From NCBI GenBank assembly GCA_964647485.1, contig CAZYHV010000002.1, positions 62,001 through 126,000 on the forward strand: DNA of 64,000 nucleotides. Direction: 5' to 3'. The DNA is from FW021-bin31 sp964647485 (lineage in GTDB: Bacteria > Bacteroidota > Bacteroidia > Chitinophagales > Chitinophagaceae). This document shows, in pieces, positions 1-8,880 of this stretch. The notes beneath the pieces are model-generated. The model saw only the letters and a program-made list of their open reading frames with translations, was not told the DNA's origin and made no database searches. Within the stretch, counting starts at the first letter, position 1; every line of letters starts with the position of its first letter. The position numbers were made by a program, and so were the translations under genes.

Positions 1-969
1 ATGTCTAATCATACCCTTCAAAAAATATGGAAAGTATTAAAAGCTTCTTTTAATGCTTTTTCAAAATATAAGATCTCAAAGAAAGGTGCCTCCCTGGCAT
101 ATTATACCATTTTCTCCCTTCCTGGTATTTTGATGGTCATCATTACCATATTAGATACTCTTTACGGGCAGGAAGCTATTGATGGAGCCTTTCAAGATAA
201 AATAAGTGCTGCCGTTGGGGAGCAAATCGCTCGTCAGTTACAAGATATGATTAGCAATGCAGCTGTTTCAGGTCAAACAACTCTGGCTACGATTATCGGG
301 ATACTCGTATTAATCTATGGAGCGACAAAAATGTTTGCCGAAATGCAAGATTCCATCAATCAAATATGGGAATTAAAACCCAAAGCAAAAAAAGGTTGGA
401 TGAAGACCGTAATCACCCGATTAACCTCTTTTGGTTTGGTTTTAATATTAGGACTTTTGCTTTTAGCCTCTTTTGTTTTGAGTGGTGTTATTTCCTTTTT
501 AGGAGATTATTTTTCACAATATCTGCCTCATGCCACCGTCATTCTCGTCTCTGTAATCAATTGGGCTATTTCTTTTCTGGTTGTGGTATTACTTTTTGCC
601 ATCATTTTCAGAGTACTTCCTGATGCAAAAATACGATGGCGAGATGTAACGATCAGCGCCATAGTCACTACGCTCCTCTTTATGGTAGGAAAATACCTTA
701 TTGGAATTTATATGGCACATAGTCAGGTTGGAAGTACTTATGGAGCAGCAGGCTCTATGATTATATTGCTCTTGTGGATTTTTTATTCTTCCATGATTCT
801 GTATTTTGGTGTTGCCTTTACCAAGGAATATGCAGCTGTTTTTGGAAAAGATATCTACCCTTATCGGGCGGTATGGAATAAAACCGTGGAAATAGATTAT
901 TCAAAACCACTACGGGAAATAGAACAGGCTTCTAAAGAAGGAAGAATACAACCTAAAGAAGAAAATTAA
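1..969 (+). CDS. YihY/BrkB-family inner-membrane protein
   Basis: This 322-residue integral membrane protein belongs to the YihY/BrkB family, once labelled ribonuclease BN. The exact role of the family is unsettled. Hydrophobic stretches near residues 35-50, 95-115, 140-170, 183-205, 215-235 and 250-275 give about six membrane segments. The family-typical FRVLPDAK and GSTYGAAGS motifs are present around residues 206 and 241. The C-terminal tail is charged and cytoplasmic. The ATG is the first base of the window, so a slightly longer upstream start cannot be excluded, although MSNHTLQKIWKVLK is a plausible N-terminus. The gene lies 75 bp before lplA on the same strand. Confidence 0.85.
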   Translation: MSNHTLQKIWKVLKASFNAFSKYKISKKGASLAYYTIFSLPGILMVIITILDTLYGQEAIDGAFQDKISAAVGEQIARQLQDMISNAAVSGQTTLATIIGILVLIYGATKMFAEMQDSINQIWELKPKAKKGWMKTVITRLTSFGLVLILGLLLLASFVLSGVISFLGDYFSQYLPHATVILVSVINWAISFLVVVLLFAIIFRVLPDAKIRWRDVTISAIVTTLLFMVGKYLIGIYMAHSQVGSTYGAAGSMIILLLWIFYSSMILYFGVAFTKEYAAVFGKDIYPYRAVWNKTVEIDYSKPLREIEQASKEGRIQPKEEN

Positions 970-1044
970 TCCTTTTTCTTTCTATTTTTTCTCTTTATAG
1001 AATAAATGAAATAAACTTCTTAATTTCGAAAAAAACATCCTTTT

Positions 1045-2025
1045 ATGCTTTGCATTTATCATGAATCAACGGATCCTTACTTTAATGTAGCAACGGATGA
1101 ATATATCTTAAAAAACATAGAAGAAGATTGTTTCATGTTGTGGAGAAACGATAATGCCATCATCATTGGTCAATATCAAAATGCAATGGCAGAAATCAAC
1201 TATGATTATGTAAAAAAACATGACATCAAAATTGTCAGAAGATTATCCGGTGGCGGAGCTGTTTATCATGATTTGGGAAATTTAAATTTCTCTTTTACCC
1301 AATCAGGGAAAGATTCTAACCTCTCTGATTTTAAGAAATTTACACAGCCTATCGTTGATGTACTTAGAAAATTAGGAGCTAACGCCAGTCTAGAAGGGAA
1401 AAATGATTTAAGTATAGACGGGAAAAAGATTGCAGGCAATGCAGCTCATATCCACAAAAATAAAATTCTTTCCCATGGCTGTTTGCTCTTTTCTTCTGAA
1501 ATGAGAAATGTGAGTGAAGCACTGAAAATCAATCCGGTAAAATATATCGACAAAGCAGTAAAATCTGTTCCTAAAAGAGTGACAAATATCTCTGACCATA
1601 TTGATGAAGATATAGACGTTCAAGAATTTGGGAAAAGGATTATGGATTATGTTATTTCCATCTATCCTAATGCCCAACCCTATAAATTTACTGAAGAAGA
1701 TCTACAACAGATCCAAAAACTCAGGGATGAAAAATATGCTACCAACAAATGGAATTATGGTAAATCTCCGGATTATAATTTTAAAAAAGCAATCCGAACG
1801 AAAGGAGGACTGTTAGAAATGAATCTGGATGTAAAAAAAGGAGTAATTGACAAAGCCGTAATCTTTGGCGACTTCTTTTCTGAAAAAGGAATCTCCGGCA
1901 TAGAAGAAGCACTGATCCATACCGCTCATGAAGAAGAAGCTGTTAGAAAGGCACTAACCCCCTTCAAAATTAGCGAGCACTTTAGTAATGTAACTAAAGA
2001 AGATTTAATCAAAGCGATGTTTTAA
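1045..2025 (+). CDS. lplA: Lipoate--protein ligase
   Basis: It attaches free lipoate, through lipoyl-AMP, to lipoyl domains of 2-oxoacid dehydrogenases and the glycine cleavage H protein. The 326-residue length fits bacterial LplA with a C-terminal accessory domain. The biotin/lipoate ligase signature RRLSGGGAVYHD lies at residues 65-76. The adenylate-site motif DGKKIAGNA follows near 125-133, with the conserved lysine expected to contact lipoate. The C-terminal ~85 residues (NKWNYGKSPDYNF onward) match the LplA C-terminal domain. The pyruvate dehydrogenase E1 alpha gene at 56596 is a plausible downstream user of lipoylated E2. No operon partner is evident; the next gene is convergent. Confidence 0.9.
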   Translation: MLCIYHESTDPYFNVATDEYILKNIEEDCFMLWRNDNAIIIGQYQNAMAEINYDYVKKHDIKIVRRLSGGGAVYHDLGNLNFSFTQSGKDSNLSDFKKFTQPIVDVLRKLGANASLEGKNDLSIDGKKIAGNAAHIHKNKILSHGCLLFSSEMRNVSEALKINPVKYIDKAVKSVPKRVTNISDHIDEDIDVQEFGKRIMDYVISIYPNAQPYKFTEEDLQQIQKLRDEKYATNKWNYGKSPDYNFKKAIRTKGGLLEMNLDVKKGVIDKAVIFGDFFSEKGISGIEEALIHTAHEEEAVRKALTPFKISEHFSNVTKEDLIKAMF

Positions 2026-2434
2026 AGGAATAAGTCTTTTAGTGGATTGGATGGCTCCAGTTATTAGGTGATTCAGTTGATTGAGTTATTAGGTGAGTTG
2101 GAGTTATTGAGTTAAGCCTGCAGGTTACCGGAGACAGCCTACTTCCCCACTTCTCCTATAAGTTCCGTGAAAGGAAGCTTCGGCAGGCAAAGAGGTGAAT
2201 GGGAAACTATGCTAATTGGGCTAACATTACAAGTAATGGCTGCCGTTCATAGATAAATCTTCCCTTTGGGGATTTAAAGAACCTTTTTTAGATTTGGGGC
2301 AAGCCAGAAAAGAGCCTAAAATTCCAAACTGTCTGTTCATAATGATGAATCAAATAAAAAATTAACCCAAAACAATCAACACTATTTCGGGAAGATCAAA
2401 GTTCAGCTTAATATTTATTGCACCCTGTCTCCTG
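2026..2434. other. Intergenic stretch with degenerate short repeats
   Basis: This gap of about 410 bp between convergent genes holds no convincing coding frame. The word GTTATTAGGTGA occurs twice (2060-2071 and 2085-2096), 25 bp apart, followed by a looser copy (GGAGTTATTGAGTT). The wording faintly resembles the complement of the 42-bp repeats at 4.2-5.2 kb, but similarity is too low to claim homology. A weak hairpin (arms AAATC and GATTT, with CCC/GGG) lies near 2252-2273. Confidence 0.5.
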
Positions 2435-3097
2435 CTATCCATCCAAAGCCAACTCCAAAAAGCTCAAAAAGGGTTTCATTTCTTTAAAAAGCCCCATCAC
2501 ATCTTCTAAAAAATGAAAAGACGTTACTTCCTTATCATTCATTTTCCTATGTACAATAAAACTTTTTAATTTCAGATATTCTATGGCAGGATTCTCTTTA
2601 TCATATCCCTTTGGTGGACGTTTCAATTTATCTGATTCCGTTAAGGTTCCTAATTTTTTTCTAAAAGTACCTTTTCTTAAAATAGTCTCAAAATCATTCA
2701 GATTATAATCGATTTCCTGCCTGATTTTATACAACATTTCCTTATCCGGTCGCCATATACCACCTCCTACATAGGTATTTCCCGGTTCAATGTGAACATG
2801 CATTCCCGGATAATGAACTCTTTTCCCATTTTTACTAATACCGGCCGCAAGGTGACTCTTATATGGGGTTTTATTCTTGCTAAATCGAACATCTCTATAA
2901 ATCCTAAAGACACAATCCTTCACCCTCAATGTTCCATATCCTTTATCTTCCTTCGACAATTCCAATAATAGTTGTTGAATAAACGAGTCAAAATTTTCTT
3001 TTGCTTTTAGATATTCAGCTTTATGTTCCTGAAACCATGGTCTTTCGTTCTGAGCTTTAAGCGCCTTTAAGAAGGTCATAGTGGAAGATTCTATCAT
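2435..3097 (-). CDS. DUF2461 domain-containing protein
   Basis: The product is a 220-residue soluble protein of the DUF2461 family (TIGR02453-like), whose biochemical role is not established. Family marks seen are an N-terminal TMTFLKALKAQNERPWF, the central VFRIYRDVRFSKNKTPYKSHLAA and the histidine/glycine-rich PGMHVHIEPGNTYVGGGIW. The start is placed at the internal ATG (MIESSTMTFLK), preceded by a purine-rich AAAGAGAAAGAG. The frame stays open 34 codons further upstream, but that stretch is lysine- and leucine-rich, lies outside the family domain and would make the protein longer than usual. The gene stands alone between lplA and the CDF transporter, divergent from the latter. Confidence 0.85.
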   Translation of the reverse strand: MIESSTMTFLKALKAQNERPWFQEHKAEYLKAKENFDSFIQQLLLELSKEDKGYGTLRVKDCVFRIYRDVRFSKNKTPYKSHLAAGISKNGKRVHYPGMHVHIEPGNTYVGGGIWRPDKEMLYKIRQEIDYNLNDFETILRKGTFRKKLGTLTESDKLKRPPKGYDKENPAIEYLKLKSFIVHRKMNDKEVTSFHFLEDVMGLFKEMKPFLSFLELALDG

Positions 3098-3243
3098 CTC
3101 TTTCTCTTTATTTTTAATTAACTTTAAACAGTTTTCTCTAAGATAAGATAAATAAGAAAAAATTATCAAAATTTCCTTATTTATAGAATAATTTCCCAAA
3201 ATTTAAAACATCTCAGCAATATTTATTGTTTCTTTGTTTAGAT

Positions 3244-4179
3244 ATGGGACATTCTCATTCACATACACATCAACCTAAGGTTTCTAAAGCAGGGAAAGGA
3301 CTTGTTATCGGAATTATTCTCAACCTCCTGTTTGTAATCGTTGAAGCCGGTGTGGGAATATGGCAGAATTCCTTATCCCTCTTGGCAGATGCCGGACACA
3401 ATCTTTTTGACGTTGCCAGTCTAGCTCTAGCACTGCTCGCTTTTCGCCTTGCCAAAGTAAAACCTAACAATAGATTTACTTATGGTTATCGAAAAACGAC
3501 AATATTGGTAGCTTTGTTGAATGCAGTCATATTGCTCATAGCGATTGGAGGAATTGGTTTTGAAGCCTTCCAGAGAATATGGCAACCGGAACCCGTATCC
3601 GGTGGTATCATTGCCATCATCGCAGGTGTGGGAATCTTGGTGAATGGATTTACCGCTTATCTATTTGTACACGAAAAGGATCAGGATTTAAATATAAAAG
3701 GAGCTTATTTACACATGGCAGCAGATGCTCTGGTTTCTTTAGGGGTGGTTATTGCCGGGCTATTGATTATGTGGACCGGCTGGTATTTACTGGATCCCAT
3801 TATCAGCTTTGTAATCATGATTGTTATCCTTATCAGTACCTGGGGACTGTTAAAAGACAGTGTCATATTAAGTCTGGATGGAGTTCCCAAAGGAATAGAT
3901 ATTAAGGAAGTTAGGAAGTGTGGACTAAAAATTCCGGGAGTGATCGATATTCATCATATCCATGTTTGGGCCATTAGTACCACACAAAATGCTTTAACAG
4001 CCCATCTGGTAGTTCCTGACGGCACCCCGGTCGCCAATACTGAAATCACCAAAGATAAATTAAAAGAAGCCTTCAATGAACTGAATATACAGCATTGTAC
4101 CTTTGAAATAGAAGCCCAGAAGATTGACTGCCATGAAGAACATTGTGAGGTAGAAAAAGAGGTGATTCCTAAGGAATAA
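3244..4179 (+). CDS. Cation diffusion facilitator (zinc/cobalt/cadmium exporter, CzcD-like)
   Basis: It is an inner-membrane metal/proton antiporter of the CDF family, expected to export Zn2+ and related divalent cations. The 311-residue protein starts with a histidine-rich MGHSHSHTHQ, has about six membrane segments, and carries the paired metal-site motifs SLLADAGHNLFD in TM2 and HMAADALVSLGV in TM5. The C-terminal cytoplasmic domain (IHHIHVWAIS) is typical, and the tail CHEEHCEVE could bind metal. The ATG at 3244 was preferred over a TTG 18 bp upstream because the His-rich N-terminus is the family norm. No metal-responsive regulator is adjacent. Confidence 0.9.
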   Translation: MGHSHSHTHQPKVSKAGKGLVIGIILNLLFVIVEAGVGIWQNSLSLLADAGHNLFDVASLALALLAFRLAKVKPNNRFTYGYRKTTILVALLNAVILLIAIGGIGFEAFQRIWQPEPVSGGIIAIIAGVGILVNGFTAYLFVHEKDQDLNIKGAYLHMAADALVSLGVVIAGLLIMWTGWYLLDPIISFVIMIVILISTWGLLKDSVILSLDGVPKGIDIKEVRKCGLKIPGVIDIHHIHVWAISTTQNALTAHLVVPDGTPVANTEITKDKLKEAFNELNIQHCTFEIEAQKIDCHEEHCEVEKEVIPKE

Positions 4180-4226
4180 AAAGGACTATTCCCATTCCCC
4201 AATCCAATATATTCACAGCAGCAGCC

Positions 4227-4340
4227 AACCTTATTGCCTGAGTAATTCCCGGTAACGTAGAAATGGGATCACGAATAACACGCAACCTTATTACCTTAGT
4301 CACTCCCGGCACGTCGCAGTAGCTAACCTTATTACCTTAT
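4227..4340 (+). repeat. Left part of 42-bp tandem repeat family (three units)
   Basis: Three copies of a unit beginning AACCTTATTACCTTAGT lie at 4227, 4284 and 4325. The first reads AACCTTATTGCCTGAGT. The last copy runs into the 3' end of the transposase gene and supplies its AGG and stop codon. The units are spaced 57 and 41 bp. All are in the same orientation as the larger array on the other side of the transposase. Confidence 0.8.
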
Positions 4341-4871
4341 TTCCCACTTCAATGTCTGCTGATAAAATTTCTTAAATCGATTATATTCCTCCTCAAAAGT
4401 TTGTTTTTTATGATGCTCCGGCTGATTCATAATATATTTACACACTTTATCTACACCTGATTTAGAAACAGAAAAAGCAGCGGTGGATTCCTGCCATAAA
4501 AATTGAGGAGTTACTAATTTATGCATTATTGCAAAGTTTTTGCTACTATCTGCAACACGTGTTATAAGCTCCTCATCAGATATTTTTGGATTACGAGAAA
4601 CGAGAAGATGAACATGATCCGGATTAGCATAAATAGCATAAAGTTTGCTGCCGGTGTTATTTACAATACCCGTCATATACTTTTCTATACGCTCACGACT
4701 TGCCTCCTTTATAAAAGGATAACGATTCTTTGTCACCAAAATAAAATGAGTATATAGATTATTATAATCAATATGCATAATAGATAGAATAATGCTCCTG
4801 GATATTATTTAGAACACTAAGATAATAAAACTTGTAACATTTTACAAATGATCTATTAAGGTAATAAGGTT
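4325..4871. mobile_element. Transposase unit bracketed by inverted 14-bp repeats (REP-type/IS200-like)
   Basis: The core AACCTTATTACCTT (4325-4338) and its exact complement AAGGTAATAAGGTT (4858-4871) bracket a 547-bp segment containing one Y1 transposase gene and nothing else. Classical IS200 elements have subterminal hairpins rather than terminal inverted repeats. Inverted copies of a short genomic repeat around a single-copy Y1 transposase are the known layout of REP-associated transposases (RAYT). Further direct copies of the same core fill both flanks. The element boundaries are inferred from the repeat alone. Confidence 0.6.
4332..4778 (-). CDS. Y1 (HUH) transposase, IS200/REP-associated type
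   Basis: This is a single-strand DNA transposase of the Transposase_17 fold, which cuts and rejoins hairpin-bearing ends through a tyrosine-DNA link. The length of 148 residues is normal. The HUH metal motif is DHVHLL, with His55 and His57. The candidate catalytic tyrosine is Tyr115 in CKYIMNQPEHHKK, followed by the usual FEEEY. The stop codon and last Arg codon lie inside a copy of the flanking repeat. The frame is intact, so the enzyme may be active. Whether it is a mobile IS200 copy or a domesticated RAYT acting on the surrounding repeats depends on genome copy number, which one window cannot show. Confidence 0.85.
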   Translation of the reverse strand: MHIDYNNLYTHFILVTKNRYPFIKEASRERIEKYMTGIVNNTGSKLYAIYANPDHVHLLVSRNPKISDEELITRVADSSKNFAIMHKLVTPQFLWQESTAAFSVSKSGVDKVCKYIMNQPEHHKKQTFEEEYNRFKKFYQQTLKWEIR

Positions 4872-4901
4872 TCTCTTCCAACTCAACCAGGTAAGACATC
4901 T

Positions 4902-5160
4902 AACCTTAGTAACTCCAGGAACGCCTGCAACAACCCAACCTTATTACCTTAGTATCCTCCCTGCACGTCGCAGGTTATAACCTTATTACCTCAGTAACTC
5001 CCAAAACGCTTGCAGCAGCTAACCTTATTACCTTAGTAACTTTCCGGCACGTCGCAGGTCATAACCTTATTACCTTAGTCACTCCAGGCACGACAGCAGC
5101 AACTGACCTTATTACCTTAGTCACTCCGGCGCGTCAGCAGCAACTAACCTTATTACCTCA
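4902..5160 (+). repeat. 42-bp tandem repeat array
   Basis: A truncated unit at 4902 is followed by units starting at 4937, 4979, 5021, 5063 and about 5105, and a final partial unit at 5146. The period is 42, 42, 42, 42 and 41 bp. Each unit has a conserved half, AACCTTATTACCTTAGT then nACTCC, and a more variable half built on GGCACGTCGCAG or GCAGCAGCT. The last partial unit overlaps the stop codon (complement of TCA at 5158-5160) of the phosphatase-like gene. No unique spacers separate the units. Confidence 0.9.
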
Positions 5161-6264
5161 ATACTTCATCACACTTTCTATTGCATTCCCTACTGTTTTT
5201 CCTTTAGGTTGATAATTGAGCCCTAAAAATTGAGCCATCGTAGCAGCAAACTGTGTTTGATAGATTTGTTTTCCTCCTTTCATTATACCTTCTCCAGGCG
5301 TATCCGGTCCCATGACCATCATCCAGGTTTCGTCAGAATGTGGAACAGAGGAACCATGACTGATCCAGCTTTCTCCCCTTCCCCTACCATGATCCGGAAC
5401 GATTAAAAAGGTAGTCTTCCCTTTATAGAATTTATCGGACTGCATCATCCGCCAAAGATTTTCAATCATGGCATCTAAATTGTGAATATCCAATAAATAA
5501 TGAAAATACTTTCCGGCATGAGCATATTCATCCGTATCTCCAAAATCAAGGTAAATCACCTTCGGATGTTTGGCTTGAATATATGATTTTGCCAAAGCAT
5601 ATACACTGGCATCCAACCGTTCGATAGACCCAAATACTTTAGGAAAGTAATGTTGCGTTTCATTGGCCAATACCTCAGCATCCGTCAGATGATTGCCTTT
5701 AATATCTTCCCAAGGTACATTAATCAGCAAATCACTATTTTCTCTATTTAAGTTTTGACCGGCTTGTAGCCAACAAGTAAAAGCCGCTACTTTCCCCTTG
5801 TATTCCTTCTGTTTGTTGATAAAATTGAGCACATCCGGATCCGGGTTATTCATGGCTTTATTAGATTTAATCCGTTGACTTACAAAACCACCAAACACTT
5901 CTGCCCTTCCGGGATAAGAATACCAATAGGGATTTTTTACATTTACTTTATTTCCCTTTTTTCTATCGCCATAGAGCTGACCATGCTTGGCGATATAATT
6001 CCAGGTAAAAGGCATGAGTTTCTGTCGGCGTTTCTTAAGGTTATCGTCCCAGAACTCCTTCATCCGTCGGGTAGAATCCACTTCATTGAACTTTTTGTTT
6101 GTCAACAAATCAAAGTCTGCTCCATTAAAAAGCTCTTCCCAACGATATCCGTCGATTAATATAACCACTAAATTCTTTGTTTCATGCTGTTTTTGTCCAA
6201 AAGCAAAGAAAGAAGGGAATAAAAAGAAGCATAGTAAAAAGGATAATCTAATTATGCGCATCAT
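5158..6264 (-). CDS. Secreted alkaline-phosphatase-superfamily protein
   Basis: This 368-residue protein has a clear Sec signal peptide (LSFLLCFFLFPSFFAFGQ) and no lipobox cysteine, so it is probably periplasmic. The alkaline phosphatase/phosphodiesterase fold shows in VILIDGYRWEELFNGAD (first metal Asp), SYPGRAEVF (nucleophile region), LDFGDTDEYAHAGKY (Asp and His ligands), VPDHGRG (Asp-His) and ISHGSSVPHSDETW (last His). All expected metal ligands appear present, unlike the two related lipoproteins further right. The substrate is unknown. It is separated from the surface locus on its right by a strong terminator, and its 3' end abuts the 42-bp repeat array. Confidence 0.8.
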   Translation of the reverse strand: MMRIIRLSFLLCFFLFPSFFAFGQKQHETKNLVVILIDGYRWEELFNGADFDLLTNKKFNEVDSTRRMKEFWDDNLKKRRQKLMPFTWNYIAKHGQLYGDRKKGNKVNVKNPYWYSYPGRAEVFGGFVSQRIKSNKAMNNPDPDVLNFINKQKEYKGKVAAFTCWLQAGQNLNRENSDLLINVPWEDIKGNHLTDAEVLANETQHYFPKVFGSIERLDASVYALAKSYIQAKHPKVIYLDFGDTDEYAHAGKYFHYLLDIHNLDAMIENLWRMMQSDKFYKGKTTFLIVPDHGRGRGESWISHGSSVPHSDETWMMVMGPDTPGEGIMKGGKQIYQTQFAATMAQFLGLNYQPKGKTVGNAIESVMKY

Positions 6265-6298
6265 TCATCTTTTTAATAAAAGAATTATAAATGTAAAA

Positions 6299-6345
6299 GT
6301 TTCAAAAAGCTATCTTTATCTTCCACAAAGATAGCTTTTTGAAAC
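6299..6345 (-). terminator. Strong hairpin terminator ending the surface-protein locus
   Basis: A perfect 19-bp inverted repeat (6299-6317 and 6327-6345) has a 9-nt loop. It lies 65 bp after the stop of the M60-like gene and before the next minus-strand gene. On the minus strand it is followed by TTTTACATTT. Confidence 0.85.
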
Positions 6346-6409
6346 CACTTTTTATACTTTTCGGAGAGATCTGTGACGCGTTAAGTGCTAGCTTCATATA
6401 TCTGCCCTG

Positions 6410-8842
6410 TTAATTTTCACTAACAGCAATTTCTGCGATAGTAGGTGTTACACTACCATAACCACTTCCTCCTACATCATCTCCATCATTGATAATCACT
6501 TTAAAATACCGGAAGGTCTGTGGAGTAATGGAAATATCTTGGGTGGCCAAATCATTTACGTCCAAATTGAAAGAACCTAAACTCTCCCAACTTGTACCGT
6601 CTTCGCTCACTTGAATCTCCAATTTATTGACTCTTGAATTTCCATTCGTCTGTCGTTCTGTAAAAGTGAAAGTAGAAACTTTTAAGGGAACTTTCATATC
6701 TACAGTCAACGACCAAGGAGCGTTCGTACCCGGATTCCATTGTGCCGTCCAATATGTATTTACATCCCCATCTATTGCATCTGCTGCAACACCATCCCCG
6801 GGTTGTTCATTACTCGCTGAGATACTCCAATTCACAGGGTCATAGGGACCACTTCCCTGAGGTTGATAAGGAGGAATACCTCCGAAATCTTGATTTACCC
6901 CTACTTCTGCTAAAGCCAGATCACGAGATCCATAGAGCGAAGCTACCGTAGGAATGACCAATTTAAAGTATCTAAAAGTATGTTGTTGATCTAAACGGAA
7001 AACCTGCTTAGGATCATTCGGATGTTCTTGTAAATGAAAGGTCTTGAGATACGTCCAGTTCTCCCCATCATTACTTACCTCTACCTGTACAAACTTAATT
7101 TGAACAACGCCTAAATTGTCCAGCCGCTGCATAAAATAGAAAGAACCCACTTGTAGCGTCAATCCCATATCTATGGTAATCGAATGAGGTGGTGTTGCTC
7201 CATGACTCCAATCACTCTGCCAGAATGTATTGGCATCTCCATCAATAGCATTCGACCCGGGATCGGTATGAGAGCTGGTACTGACCACACTCCAACTGGT
7301 ATTATTGTAAGGGTTTAAATGACCGGTACCCCCGGTATCTTGTACCGGATCATAAGTCCATAAAGTCGTGGTTAACAAATCATAGCCTTCTGCTGCTACT
7401 TTATTCTTCGCATTGGCAGAAAGAGGAATACCCCAGGCAGAAAAGAATAATTTCGTATCCTTTTGCATAAAGTCAGACAAGGTTTCGTAGAAGAAATCCC
7501 GTTTCTCCTGGTCATTGGCAGACAAGGTATCTACCTCTCGAGCAGCACGATATAAAAAAGGAATAAAATCATATCCTGAGTTACCATTTCCTGCAGCCGG
7601 ACTTGCTTTATCCAATAGTTGAATAAAAGGAATCAATTTGAACGCGGTAGAATGAGTAGCATCCCCAAAATCCTTTACATCATCACCACTTGAATAGGCT
7701 AGCGCCTCCCCTACTGCATCTGCAATATCCGGATTTAGATCACTCAAAGTTTTTCCCAAGCGATGCACTGCATGTACACCAAACAAATGATCCACTACTT
7801 TTGTAATACCATCCCAGGTCCAGATATCGGGCTGTTCATTATTTTGACCAAAAAGACCATAAGTTTTCCAAACATCGCCACTATTTATCTTCGACACATT
7901 CAAAAGAGCATCAATGTTTTGTGTATTATTTTCCAAGAATACAGGCGAGCCGCTATGTGCATCATTATTCCCCACTACCTGTGTATCTAATACAGCGCGA
8001 TAAGGTAATCCTGAGATCTGATTTACCGGATTAGAAGGATTGTTTTCTAATCCCATCCATTCTATAAAATCTTTCTTTATTCCTTCATCCCAAGCATTCA
8101 ATAAAGAAGTAGGATCATTAAGGTTTTTACTCAAAATAAGTTTCCTGGGTACTGTAATTGCGAATTGGTTGCTACGGAGTTCCAGCCAGGGAACATCAGT
8201 ATGCTGAACCTCATCCCACCATTGGGAGGGATCTGTTTCTCCCAAGATAAAATCCGGTTCTTTAACGGCTCCGGATACCTGAATATCTACAGATCCGGAA
8301 ATAGGTTTCTTTGCTAAAATATAGATCGGTCCGCCATAAAGATTCCAAACCACATTCTCTCCGGCTTCCAATCTTTTTCTTACAAAAATCAACGGACTCC
8401 TCTTCTGTAGTCCTTCCTCGTATAAATCGTCTGTCCAAGCTCCAATTTGAACGGATAGGCCTTCGGTTTCCGGTACGTTGATAGTAATCTTTTCTCCGGC
8501 AGGAGCATATAATCCGGTACTAAACAAGGGCTCAGAAACTTGTTTCACGCGTAAGTCCTTTTTCCCTTCATGATAATCTAAATTCAGAGAGACCGTTTCA
8601 TTATCTAAGCGTTGTACATTCGCTCCCACCAATCCGGGAAAAATTCTAGCCTGCTCCATTCTACTACTATCCGGCCATGTTTGAGTGATCGTAGAATCCA
8701 TAGGAGACTTTGTAGAATCCGGTCGTTCCATGTTATCATTCTGCTCCGGAGCCACCTTATCTTCTTTCTTACAAGAAAAGAAGAAAGTAAAAATCAATAT
8801 TCCAACAAAAATTGCCTTTAAAAAATCGTAAATAGTTTTCAT
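6410..8842 (-). CDS. M60-peptidase-like lipoprotein with two F5/8-type C domains, catalytic site lost
   Basis: This 810-residue surface lipoprotein (signal ending FFFSC, Cys24) is a paralogue of the 671-residue M60 protein in the same locus. The two align almost without gaps from about residue 60 to 520, including FPGLVG, LYAP and GETDP with the following WW. The zinc-binding HEFGH of the paralogue reads GLFGQ here (329-333), and the third ligand Glu is Lys348. It therefore cannot be a standard gluzincin. Two discoidin/F5-8 type C carbohydrate-binding-like modules follow (about 520-650 and 675-810; the paralogue has one). It may have become a binding protein for the glycosylated substrate. 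It is the last gene of the locus, behind an internal hairpin terminator. Confidence 0.8.
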   Translation of the reverse strand: MKTIYDFLKAIFVGILIFTFFFSCKKEDKVAPEQNDNMERPDSTKSPMDSTITQTWPDSSRMEQARIFPGLVGANVQRLDNETVSLNLDYHEGKKDLRVKQVSEPLFSTGLYAPAGEKITINVPETEGLSVQIGAWTDDLYEEGLQKRSPLIFVRKRLEAGENVVWNLYGGPIYILAKKPISGSVDIQVSGAVKEPDFILGETDPSQWWDEVQHTDVPWLELRSNQFAITVPRKLILSKNLNDPTSLLNAWDEGIKKDFIEWMGLENNPSNPVNQISGLPYRAVLDTQVVGNNDAHSGSPVFLENNTQNIDALLNVSKINSGDVWKTYGLFGQNNEQPDIWTWDGITKVVDHLFGVHAVHRLGKTLSDLNPDIADAVGEALAYSSGDDVKDFGDATHSTAFKLIPFIQLLDKASPAAGNGNSGYDFIPFLYRAAREVDTLSANDQEKRDFFYETLSDFMQKDTKLFFSAWGIPLSANAKNKVAAEGYDLLTTTLWTYDPVQDTGGTGHLNPYNNTSWSVVSTSSHTDPGSNAIDGDANTFWQSDWSHGATPPHSITIDMGLTLQVGSFYFMQRLDNLGVVQIKFVQVEVSNDGENWTYLKTFHLQEHPNDPKQVFRLDQQHTFRYFKLVIPTVASLYGSRDLALAEVGVNQDFGGIPPYQPQGSGPYDPVNWSISASNEQPGDGVAADAIDGDVNTYWTAQWNPGTNAPWSLTVDMKVPLKVSTFTFTERQTNGNSRVNKLEIQVSEDGTSWESLGSFNLDVNDLATQDISITPQTFRYFKVIINDGDDVGGSGYGSVTPTIAEIAVSEN

Positions 8843-8880
8843 GATGCTATTTTAGTTCAACAATATTTTTTAATAAAAAG

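Noticed and set aside
3579..3905. 108-codon frame within the CDF transporter gene
   Set aside because: It lies wholly within a conserved transporter gene in another frame and has no domain features.
4937..5105. The 42-bp array as a coding 14-residue repeat peptide (frame beginning NLITLV)
   Set aside because: The frame is open only because the period is a multiple of three; there is no start codon, no ribosome binding site, and a stop lies just upstream.
4902..5160. 42-bp repeats as a CRISPR array
   Set aside because: The units are contiguous, differ from each other along their length and have no unique spacers; no cas gene is in the window.
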